Assembly: GCA_007116755.1 (NCBI GenBank)
Contig: SKHU01000156.1
Coordinates: 1-5,997, forward strand
Source: Alphaproteobacteria bacterium
GTDB lineage: Bacteria; Pseudomonadota; Alphaproteobacteria; Micavibrionales; CSBR16-224
Direction: 5' to 3'
Length of the DNA stretch: 5,997 nucleotides
In this document: one piece after another, positions 1-5,997 of the stretch
How the letters are laid out: every line of letters starts with the position of its first letter
Position numbering within the stretch: the first letter of the stretch is position 1
The notes under the pieces: model-generated
What the model was told of the DNA's origin: nothing
The model's input: the letters and a program-made list of their open reading frames with translations, nothing else
Database searches by the model: none
Translations under genes and position numbers: made by a program

Positions 1-11
1 ATCTTCGTGAT

Positions 12-53
12 TTTACGGTAAATTTTATGGTATAGCTTCCGTGAGAAACACGG
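12..53. promoter_or_regulatory. Two inverted repeats in the AT-rich leader upstream of the efflux operon
   Basis: Two perfect inverted repeats sit in the leader. TTTAC-G-GTAAA lies at 12-22. CCGTG-AGAAA-CACGG lies at 39-53, and in RNA its stem could grow by two U-G pairs (37-38 with 54-55). A weak -10-like TATAGC lies between them at 31-36, but I find no convincing -35 partner. The spacing would suit an operator for a local repressor, as is common for RND pumps. Alternatively, the second repeat plus the T-rich run at 56-71 could be an imperfect terminator of a gene ending left of the window. All three plus frames reach a stop by base 35, so no upstream reading frame continues into the adaptor gene. 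The repeats are visible directly; the role is a guess. Confidence 0.3.
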
Positions 54-95
54 GGTGTGTTCTTTTGTTTTCAAGAAGAAAGTCGGAAAAGACTC

Positions 96-1235
96 ATGCG
101 CAAATCCGTTTTGATTGCTTTGGGCGTTTTTATTGCCGCCGCGCTTTGGATGTGGCCGGCTTTGACGGGCGCGAACAAAAAATCCGTTGATAACGGCACG
201 ATTGCAGAGAAAAATGCGCAGGAAAAATCTGCAAAACGTGCAATGCGCGTTGAAGTGATGCGGCTTGAACCGCAGGAAATGGCCGTGCGGATTGAGGTGA
301 ACGGGCAGACGCATCCCTCGCGCAGCGTTGAATTACGCGCCAGAACGGACGGACGTATTGCGACCGTTCATGCGCGGCGCGGCGACAGGCTTGAGGCAGG
401 GCAGTTGATTGCCGAAATGGAACCGGATGATCGTCCTGCCGTGATCGCCCGTGCACGGGCGCAGTTGCGTCAGCACCAGCGCGAATATGAAGTGGCGCAG
501 GGTTTGCGCAAACAGGGGCACGGCTCGCAGGTGGCGCTGGAAACGGCGCAGGCACAGCTTGAAAGCGCACGGGCAGAACTGGTGCAGGCAGAACTTGATC
601 TGGCGCATACAAAAATTACCGCGCCGTTTGACGGTATTCTGGAGGAAAGCCATATTGAAGAGGGGGCAACGATCCGCACCGGCGATACGGCAGCGCTGTT
701 TGTCGATCTTGACCCCGTTGAGGTGCGCACATTCGTTCCCGAACGGCATATCGGCCATATACGGGTTGGCGGACGTGCGGAGATTCTGCTCTCCTCCGGC
801 GAAGAGGCGGAAGGCACCGTACATTATATTTCCTCCAACGCCAACAGGGAGACACGGACTTTCCGCGTCGATATTCGTGTGGAAAACGGCGGTCATCTGA
901 TTGCCGGCGGCATGACAGCAAAAGCTTTTTTCATTTTGCCGTCCCGGGACGCGTTTTTCCTGCCGCTTTCGACGCTGACGCTGGATGATCAGGGTATTGT
1001 CGGTGTCAAAACCGTTTTGCGCGACAGTGAAGATGCGCCGCCTTTTGCAAAATTTTTTCCTGTGCGCATTCTGGAGGAGCGGCCTTACGGCGTATGGGTT
1101 GACGGGCTGGAGCCCGGCGTTGATCTGATTACGCTGGGGCATGAATTTGTTGCCGACCGGCAGCAGGTTATTCCTGTTCCTGTGCAGAGCGCAGCGGGTT
1201 CGACTGATGAGAAAGAAGGAGAGGCGCAGCCATGA
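96..1235 (+). CDS. RND efflux periplasmic adaptor subunit (HlyD/AcrA-type membrane fusion protein)
   Basis: The 379-residue protein is the periplasmic adaptor that bridges an RND pump to an outer-membrane channel. It starts with a short basic tip and one hydrophobic segment (residues 5-25), acting as signal peptide or membrane anchor; no lipobox cysteine is seen, so it is probably not a lipoprotein as AcrA is. A lipoyl-like half-motif follows (about 76-110, VELRARTDGRIATVHARRGDRLEAG is its core). Next comes an Ala/Gln/Glu/Arg-rich alpha-helical hairpin (about 112-172), then the second lipoyl half (KITAPFDGILEE, 173-184), a beta-barrel domain (about 205-280) and a membrane-proximal domain. The acidic tail is probably unstructured. 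I chose ATG at 96 because GGAAAAG lies four bases upstream and the hydrophobic segment then begins at once; an in-frame GTG at 57 would add 13 residues. The stop overlaps the pump start. Length is normal for the family. The substrate cannot be read from the sequence. Confidence 0.93.
   Translation: MRKSVLIALGVFIAAALWMWPALTGANKKSVDNGTIAEKNAQEKSAKRAMRVEVMRLEPQEMAVRIEVNGQTHPSRSVELRARTDGRIATVHARRGDRLEAGQLIAEMEPDDRPAVIARARAQLRQHQREYEVAQGLRKQGHGSQVALETAQAQLESARAELVQAELDLAHTKITAPFDGILEESHIEEGATIRTGDTAALFVDLDPVEVRTFVPERHIGHIRVGGRAEILLSSGEEAEGTVHYISSNANRETRTFRVDIRVENGGHLIAGGMTAKAFFILPSRDAFFLPLSTLTLDDQGIVGVKTVLRDSEDAPPFAKFFPVRILEERPYGVWVDGLEPGVDLITLGHEFVADRQQVIPVPVQSAAGSTDEKEGEAQP
1216..1224 (+). promoter_or_regulatory. 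Strong ribosome binding site for the RND pump gene, inside the adaptor gene
   Basis: AAGGAGAGG lies within the last codons of the adaptor gene, seven bases before the ATG at 1232. It is close to the ideal Shine-Dalgarno sequence. It fixes the pump start and makes independent as well as coupled initiation possible across the four-base overlap. Confidence 0.8.
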
Positions 1236-4200
1236 ACGCGCTGATCGATGCGGCGTTGAACAGACGGCCGGCTGTGATGCTGGCATTTTTCGTGCTGATT
1301 TTCGCCGGTATTTATGCCTATGTCACCATTCCCAAAGAGGCCAATCCGGATATCAATATTCCGGTGATTTACGTATCGCTGTCACATGAAGGGATTGCGC
1401 CGGAAGATGCGGAACGGCTTTTGATCCGTCCCATGGAACAGCAGTTGACGGGGATTGACGGCGTAAAAGAAATGACATCGAACGGTTATGAAGGCGGGGC
1501 GAATATCGTTCTGGAATTTGTTGCCGGATTTGATGCCGACAAGGCGCTGGACGATGTGCGGGTCGCAGTAGACAAGGCCAAGCCCGATCTGCCGGAGGAA
1601 ACCGACGAGCCGACAGTGTCGGAAGTGAATTTCAGCCTGTTTCCGGTTCTGGTCGTCGTTTTGTCCGGTGATGTGCCCGAGAGGATTCTGCTGAGACTGG
1701 CGCGGGATTTGAAAAACCGTATCGAATCTCTGCCGCAGGTGCTCAGCGCTGATATCGCCGGTGACCGCGAGGAGGTCATGGAAATTATCGTCGATCCGAA
1801 CGCGGTGGAAAATTACGGCTTGTCGGGAACGGATATTATCGGATTTTTCCAGCGCAGTAACCGGCTTGTCGCATCGGGAAATATGGATACGGGCAGCGGC
1901 CGGTTTGCCGTGAAAGTACCGGGTGTTTTCCAGACGGTGGATGATATCCGTTCCATGCCGGTGAAAACAGATGCGGATTCCGTTGTCATTGTCGATGATA
2001 TTGCCGATATCCGCTTTCATTTCAAGGATCCGGAAAGTTTTGCCTATCTGAACGGGCGGCGGGCGCTGGCTTTGGAGGTTGTCAAACGTCAGGGAGAAAA
2101 CGTCATTGAAACGACGGAAGCCGTGCAGGCGGCTGTGGCGGAAGAAAGCCGTTTTTGGCCGGAGGGGATTACGATTGATTTCGTCAAGGACGAATCCCGC
2201 AATATCCGCATTATGCTGGCCGATTTGCAGAATAATGTTCTCAGCGCGGTATTGCTGGTGATGATTATCTGTGTCGCGGTGCTGGGATTGCGTGCGGCAA
2301 CGCTGGTCGGGCTGGCGATACCGGGCGCATTTTTAAGCGGTATTCTGTTTCTGTATGCAGGCGGTATGACAGTCAATATCGTCGTGCTGTTTGCGCTGAT
2401 CCTTTCGGTCGGAATGCTGGTGGACGGGGCGATTGTCGTGACCGAATATGCCGATCGCAAAATGAGTGAAGGCATGAAAAAGAAATCGGCTTACGGCGCG
2501 GCGGCCAAACGCATGGCCTGGCCGATTACTGCCTCGACCGCGACGACGCTGGCGGCATTCTCGCCGCTTTTGTTCTGGCCGGGCGTGGTCGGGGAATTCA
2601 TGAAATATCTGCCGATTACACTGATTACGGTTCTCTTGTCCTCGCTGGCGATGGCGCTGATTTTTGTGCCCGTGCTGGGGTCGCTGTTCGGCAAGGCGGG
2701 CATGGCGGATGATCCCGAGAAAATGCAGCAACTGGCGATTGCCGAACAGGGCGACCTTGCCGATGTTACGGGCATGGCGCGTTCCTATCTGAAAATTCTG
2801 GATGCGGTGCTGAAATGGCCGGGTTTGGTTCTTTTGGCGGCGGGGCTTGTTTTGGTCGGTATGTGGAATTATTACGGCAGTCACGGCCACGGTGTCGAGT
2901 TTTTTCCGGAGGTTGAACCGGATTTTGCCGTTGTACAGGTGCGTGCGCGCGGCAATCTTTCCGTTTCCGAAAAAGACCGGATATTGCACCGTGTCGAAAG
3001 CGAAATTTTTGACATTCCCGGAATCAGCAATTTTTATACACGTGTCGGCAATGCCGGCAGCAGCGATGCGGATATGATGGGCGGTGAAAAACCGGCCGAT
3101 CTGATCGGGTCGATCCAGATTGAATTCACCCATTGGCAGACACGCGATCCGGCAACGGTCATTATGCAGAAAATTCGCGATAAAACCGCCCCTATTCCGG
3201 GCATTATCATTGAAGTGCAGGAAGGCGAGCAGGGGCCGCCGACGGGGAAGGCGCTGCAACTGCAAATCCGCTCGCATTATCCCGAATTGCTGTTGCCTGC
3301 GGTGGAACGCGTGATCCGTCAGGTCGAAGAGATGGGCGATTTTATCGATATTGAAGATACGCGGCCGTTGCCGGGCATTGAATGGGAACTGGTTGTGGAT
3401 CGTGCGCAGGCCGCAAAATTCGGGCTGGATGTGTCCACCATCGGGGAATCCGTGCGGCTGGTGACCAACGGTCTGAAAATCAGCGCCTTTCGGACGCAAA
3501 GCTCGGATGATGAAATTGACGTGATTATCCGTTTCCCCGAAGATCAGCGCAGCCTGAGCCAGCTTGACCGGCTGCAGATTGAAACGCCGATCGGGTCCAT
3601 TCCGATTGCCAATTTTGTCACGCGCGAGGCCAGGCCGAAAACCGGCAATATCAGCCGCGCGGACGGTTACCGCGAAATGACGGTGCGTGCCGATCTGCCC
3701 GATTATATCAATACGGCGGCAAAAGTCGGGGAGTTTCAGGAATGGCTGGCCGCGCAACAATGGGATCCGCGCTTGCATTTCGTGTTCAAGGGCGAGGATG
3801 AGGAACAGCAGGAATCGCAGGAATTTTTGATGGAGGCGTTTTTTGTCGCCCTGTCGCTGATGCTGATTATTCTGGTGCTGCAATTCAACAGTTTTTACAG
3901 CGCGTTTCTGATTCTGTCGGCAGTGGCGATGTCCACGGTCGGGGTTGTGATGGGGCTGCTGGTCACAGGACAGCCTTTCGGTATTGTGATGACGGGGATC
4001 GGCGTGATTGCGCTGGCGGGAATTGTTGTGAATAACAACATTGTTTTGATTGATACATTCGACCGTCTTTCCGAAAGCGGCCGGTTTTCGGCGCGTGAAG
4101 CGGTTTTACGTACCGGCGCACAACGTCTGCGCCCCGTGCTTTTGACGGCGGTGACAACGATGCTCGGCCTGTTGCCGATGGTACTGCAGGTCAATATCGA

Positions 4201-4429
4201 TTTTTTCAGCCGTGAGATCAATTACGGCGCACCCTCGACACAATGGTGGGTGGATCTGTCCACGGCGATTGTGTTCGGGCTGTTTTTCTCAACACCGTTG
4301 ACGCTACTGGTGACGCCTGCGGCGCTGATGTTCCGCGAAAACTTTATGACGCTGTGGCGGCGGCGCGGTGCGTTTTTTAGAAAAACGCTGGCGGCGCTGA
4401 AACCGAAAAGCGGGGCGGCGGGCGCATGA
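1232..4429 (+). CDS. RND efflux pump inner-membrane permease (AcrB/HAE-type)
   Basis: This 1065-residue proton-driven exporter has the full duplicated RND layout: TM1 (about 12-32), a large periplasmic porter domain (33-335), TM2-TM6 (about 336-487), a cytoplasmic linker, TM7 (about 528-547), a second porter domain (548-865) and TM8-TM12 (about 866-1033). Length is close to AcrB. Family signatures include RPMEQQLTGIDGV (66-78), SVGMLVDGAIVVTEY in TM4 (392-406), GIVVNNNIVLID in TM10 (930-941) and RLRPVLLT (965-972). Aligned with the AcrB relay, Asp407 is kept (D398), as are Arg971 (R965) and Thr978 (T972), but Asp408 is Gly (G399) and Lys940 is Asn (N934). The Asp-Gly pair also occurs in heavy-metal RND pumps of the CzcA type, yet the adaptor and overall text look more like the hydrophobic/amphiphilic exporters. 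A drug, lipid or metabolite substrate is equally possible. It overlaps both neighbours by four bases. No outer-membrane factor gene is in the window. Confidence 0.95.
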   Translation: MNALIDAALNRRPAVMLAFFVLIFAGIYAYVTIPKEANPDINIPVIYVSLSHEGIAPEDAERLLIRPMEQQLTGIDGVKEMTSNGYEGGANIVLEFVAGFDADKALDDVRVAVDKAKPDLPEETDEPTVSEVNFSLFPVLVVVLSGDVPERILLRLARDLKNRIESLPQVLSADIAGDREEVMEIIVDPNAVENYGLSGTDIIGFFQRSNRLVASGNMDTGSGRFAVKVPGVFQTVDDIRSMPVKTDADSVVIVDDIADIRFHFKDPESFAYLNGRRALALEVVKRQGENVIETTEAVQAAVAEESRFWPEGITIDFVKDESRNIRIMLADLQNNVLSAVLLVMIICVAVLGLRAATLVGLAIPGAFLSGILFLYAGGMTVNIVVLFALILSVGMLVDGAIVVTEYADRKMSEGMKKKSAYGAAAKRMAWPITASTATTLAAFSPLLFWPGVVGEFMKYLPITLITVLLSSLAMALIFVPVLGSLFGKAGMADDPEKMQQLAIAEQGDLADVTGMARSYLKILDAVLKWPGLVLLAAGLVLVGMWNYYGSHGHGVEFFPEVEPDFAVVQVRARGNLSVSEKDRILHRVESEIFDIPGISNFYTRVGNAGSSDADMMGGEKPADLIGSIQIEFTHWQTRDPATVIMQKIRDKTAPIPGIIIEVQEGEQGPPTGKALQLQIRSHYPELLLPAVERVIRQVEEMGDFIDIEDTRPLPGIEWELVVDRAQAAKFGLDVSTIGESVRLVTNGLKISAFRTQSSDDEIDVIIRFPEDQRSLSQLDRLQIETPIGSIPIANFVTREARPKTGNISRADGYREMTVRADLPDYINTAAKVGEFQEWLAAQQWDPRLHFVFKGEDEEQQESQEFLMEAFFVALSLMLIILVLQFNSFYSAFLILSAVAMSTVGVVMGLLVTGQPFGIVMTGIGVIALAGIVVNNNIVLIDTFDRLSESGRFSAREAVLRTGAQRLRPVLLTAVTTMLGLLPMVLQVNIDFFSREINYGAPSTQWWVDLSTAIVFGLFFSTPLTLLVTPAALMFRENFMTLWRRRGAFFRKTLAALKPKSGAAGA

Positions 4430-5475
4430 AAATTCTTGGAATCGAAAGCAGCTGCGATGAAACCGCTGTTGCCGTTGTCACCGGCGACAGGGAAATTCTG
4501 GCCGACTTGGTGCTGAGCCAGACCGACAGCCATGCGCTTTACGGCGGCGTTGTGCCGGAGGTGGCGGCGCGGGCGCATATGCAGCATATCACGCAACTGA
4601 CGCGCAAGGCGATGGCGGAGGCCGGGCTGAAAGGTTTTCAGGAACTGGACGCAGTGGCGGTCACGGCCGGGCCGGGACTGATCGGCGGCGTGATGGTCGG
4701 CGCGATGATGGCCAAGGCGATTGCCGCCGTGCATGATCTGCCGGTTTACGGGATCAACCATCTGGAAGGCCATGCGCTGACACCGCGCCTTGTCGCGGAT
4801 GTGCCGTTTCCCTATCTTCTGTTGCTGGCCTCCGGCGGGCACAGCCAGATTGTCGCGGTCAAGGCGGTCGGTGCATATCAATGTCTGGGGACAACGCAGG
4901 ATGATGCGCTCGGCGAGGCTTTCGACAAAACCGCAAAACTGCTTGGTTTCGGCTATCCGGGCGGGCCTGCGGTGGAAAAAGCCGCTGCCGCCTGTGCCGA
5001 TTTGGAAAAGGCGCGGCAGGATTTCCCGCTGCCTGCACCGATGGTCGGGCGACCGGGTTGCGATTTTTCCTTTTCCGGCCTGAAAACGGCGGTGCGGCGG
5101 CATGTTGAAGAACACGCGCAGATGGATGCGGCGGATAAGGCGGCGCTGTGCGCCTCGTTTCAGGAAAGCGTCCGGCAGGTGCTGTATGACAGGATGACAA
5201 ATGCGGCACGGAGATTCTACGGTCTGTTTCCGGAAGCGAAAAACCCGCATCTTGTTGCGGCAGGCGGCGTGGCGGCCAATCAAATGCTGCGCGGGGCGCT
5301 GGCCGCTGTTGCTGCAGAGAATCGCTTTCAGTTAACCGTGCCGCCTGCGCGGCTGTGTACCGATAATGCGGCGATGATCGCATGGGCCGCAGCGGAACGC
5401 ATCGCGGCCGGAAAACCGCCGGACGGGCTGGATTTCAGGGTTGTGCCGCGCTGGCCTCTGGAAGCGCTATTGTAG
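4426..5475 (+). CDS. tsaD: tRNA N6-adenosine threonylcarbamoyltransferase TsaD (Gcp/YgjD/Kae1)
   Basis: TsaD transfers the threonylcarbamoyl group from threonylcarbamoyl-AMP to A37 of ANN-decoding tRNAs, giving t6A, in a cytoplasmic complex with TsaB and TsaE. The 349-residue protein shows the ASKHA-fold signatures: ILGIESSCDETAVAVV (3-18), YGGVVPEVAARAH (39-51), TAGPGLIGG (80-88), INHLEGH (110-116), LASGGHSQ (134-141), DDALGEAFDKTAKLLGFGYPGGP (159-181), CDFSFSGLKTAV (212-223), GGVAANQMLR (280-289) and CTDNAAM (311-317). The metal ligands expected from the family, H112, H116 and D313, are all present, and the length is normal. It starts within the ATGA overlap with the pump gene. Upstream bases (GGGGCGGCGGGCGC) lack an AAGGAG core, so translation probably depends on ribosomes finishing the pump gene. 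The closely following gpsA matches alphaproteobacterial gene order; the pump upstream is less expected. Confidence 0.97.
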   Translation: MKILGIESSCDETAVAVVTGDREILADLVLSQTDSHALYGGVVPEVAARAHMQHITQLTRKAMAEAGLKGFQELDAVAVTAGPGLIGGVMVGAMMAKAIAAVHDLPVYGINHLEGHALTPRLVADVPFPYLLLLASGGHSQIVAVKAVGAYQCLGTTQDDALGEAFDKTAKLLGFGYPGGPAVEKAAAACADLEKARQDFPLPAPMVGRPGCDFSFSGLKTAVRRHVEEHAQMDAADKAALCASFQESVRQVLYDRMTNAARRFYGLFPEAKNPHLVAAGGVAANQMLRGALAAVAAENRFQLTVPPARLCTDNAAMIAWAAAERIAAGKPPDGLDFRVVPRWPLEALL

Positions 5476-5490
5476 CTATGGCCATGACGG

Positions 5491-5508
5491 CGTTCTTGTG
5501 TTAGAACG
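5491..5508. other. Perfect 6-bp hairpin in the tsaD-gpsA intergenic gap
   Basis: CGTTCT and AGAACG form a perfect inverted repeat around a six-base loop (TGTGTT), starting 15 bases after the tsaD stop. The plus strand continues into a purine-rich run (5509-5533, nearly all A and G) and not into a T-run, so it is not a standard intrinsic terminator for tsaD. On the minus strand the T-rich run would precede the stem, which also argues against a terminator. A short palindrome ATGGCCAT lies just upstream at 5478-5485. The hairpin could be a protein-binding site, an mRNA processing or stability element, or chance. Confidence 0.4.
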
Positions 5509-5536
5509 GAAAAAAGCAAAAGAAAAAATAAAATTC

Positions 5537-5542
5537 AGAGGA
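5537..5542 (+). promoter_or_regulatory. Ribosome binding site for gpsA
   Basis: AGAGGA lies six bases before the ATG at 5549 and supports that start. It follows an A-rich, presumably unstructured stretch, which would favour initiation independent of tsaD. A TAAAAT at 5529-5534 resembles a -10 box but has no fitting -35 element, so I do not call a promoter. Confidence 0.7.
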
Positions 5543-5548
5543 TACGCG

Positions 5549-5997
5549 ATGGAAAAAATTGCGGTAATGTGTGCAGGGTCATGGGGGACGGCGATCGCTC
5601 AGGTCGCCGCAAATGCGGAAAAGAACGTCATGTTGTGGGCGCGGGAATCGTCTGTGGTCGATTCCATCAATGCCGACAACGAAAATACCGAATATCTTCC
5701 CGGGATATCTCTGAATCCGGCCATTCGTGCCACAGCCTCGCAGGAAGAGGCGCTGAAAGGGGCAGAGGCCGTGTTTATGGTTGCGCCCGCACAGCATACG
5801 CGCAGTGTATTGGAGCAGATGAAACCGTATTTGCCCGAAGCCGTGCCGATTGTCCTGTGTGCGAAAGGGATTGAAGTCGCAACCGGTCTTTTGATGTCGC
5901 AGGTGGCCACGGAAATATTCCCTGATTCCCCTTATCTGGTTTTGTCCGGCCCGACTTTTGCCGGCGAGGTGGCCAAAGGTCTGCCGGCGGCGGCGAC
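5549..5997 (+). CDS. gpsA: NAD(P)-dependent glycerol-3-phosphate dehydrogenase GpsA, N-terminal part, cut by the window edge
   Basis: GpsA reduces dihydroxyacetone phosphate to sn-glycerol-3-phosphate, the backbone for phospholipid synthesis, in the cytoplasm. The frame stays open to the right edge, giving 149 complete codons, a little under half of the usual 330-odd residues. Visible signatures are the N-terminal Rossmann strand and loop (KIAVMCAGSWGTAIA, 3-17), NTEYLPGI (46-53), VAPAQHTRSVLEQ (78-90), CAKGIE with the conserved lysine K106 (104-109), and LSGPTFAGEVAKGLPAA (132-148). The first glycine of the usual GAGSWGTA dinucleotide loop is Cys here (C8, codon TGT). The ATG is set by AGAGGA six bases upstream and by the family's typical very short lead before the Rossmann strand. 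It follows tsaD on the same strand after 73 bases, so the two may share a transcript. The catalytic C-terminal domain lies outside the window. Confidence 0.95.
   Translation, partial: MEKIAVMCAGSWGTAIAQVAANAEKNVMLWARESSVVDSINADNENTEYLPGISLNPAIRATASQEEALKGAEAVFMVAPAQHTRSVLEQMKPYLPEAVPIVLCAKGIEVATGLLMSQVATEIFPDSPYLVLSGPTFAGEVAKGLPAAA

Noticed and set aside
57..95. GTG at 57 as the start of the adaptor gene
   Set aside because: The 13 extra residues (MFFCFQEESRKRL) would put a polar stretch in front of the signal segment, and the ATG at 96 has a closer purine-rich ribosome binding site.
333..1286. Open frame of 317 codons on the minus strand opposite the adaptor gene
   Set aside because: Full overlap with a well-supported adaptor gene, no domain, biased composition; a shadow frame.
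2333..3883. Long open frame of 516 codons on the minus strand opposite the pump gene
   Set aside because: It lies wholly within the clear RND gene, and its translation is rich in Arg, His, Gln and Asn with no family motif, as expected for a shadow of a GC-biased coding frame.
4222..5283. Open frame of 353 codons on the minus strand opposite tsaD
   Set aside because: It overlaps tsaD, whose every motif is intact, and it has no recognisable domain and an Arg/His-heavy composition. It is a shadow frame.
5491..5520. Hairpin after tsaD as an intrinsic terminator
   Set aside because: The stem is followed by A-rich and not T-rich sequence on the plus strand, and on the minus strand the T-run comes before the stem.
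5569..5874. Small plus-strand open frame of 101 codons near the right edge
   Set aside because: It runs in another frame inside gpsA, which shows continuous GpsA motifs from 5549 to the edge.

Overview
The window is one dense, all-plus-strand stretch of a Gram-negative bacterial chromosome. It encodes, in order, an RND efflux periplasmic adaptor (96-1235), an AcrB-type RND inner-membrane pump (1232-4429), the essential tRNA-modification enzyme TsaD (4426-5475), and the first 149 codons of glycerol-3-phosphate dehydrogenase GpsA (5549 to the right edge). The tsaD-gpsA order is the arrangement known from many Alphaproteobacteria, and the GpsA text (VAPAQ, LSGPTFAGEVAKGLPAA) fits that class. The pump needs an outer membrane, so the host is diderm. 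I would place it in Alphaproteobacteria with moderate confidence and cannot name a genus. Coding DNA is moderately GC-rich, and the two short non-coding patches (1-95 and 5476-5548) are AT-rich.

Region by region: bases 1-95 hold two small inverted repeats and a T-rich stretch before the first gene, either a control region or the end of an upstream transcript. Adaptor and pump overlap by four bases (ATGA at 1232-1235). Pump and tsaD overlap in the same way (ATGA at 4426-4429). These three genes therefore look like one translationally coupled transcript. A 73-base gap with a perfect 6-bp hairpin and a purine-rich tract separates tsaD from gpsA, which has its own good ribosome binding site.

The adaptor and pump would form a proton-driven tripartite exporter with an outer-membrane channel, which is not encoded here. 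TsaD makes the t6A37 modification on ANN-decoding tRNAs, and GpsA makes sn-glycerol-3-phosphate for phospholipids. The last two are housekeeping genes with no direct biochemical link to the pump.

I see no mobile element, CRISPR array, RNA gene or clearly new system. The points worth a second look are the coupling of tsaD to an efflux pump, the altered proton-relay residues in the pump, the cysteine in the GpsA dinucleotide-binding loop, and the hairpins flanking the transcript.
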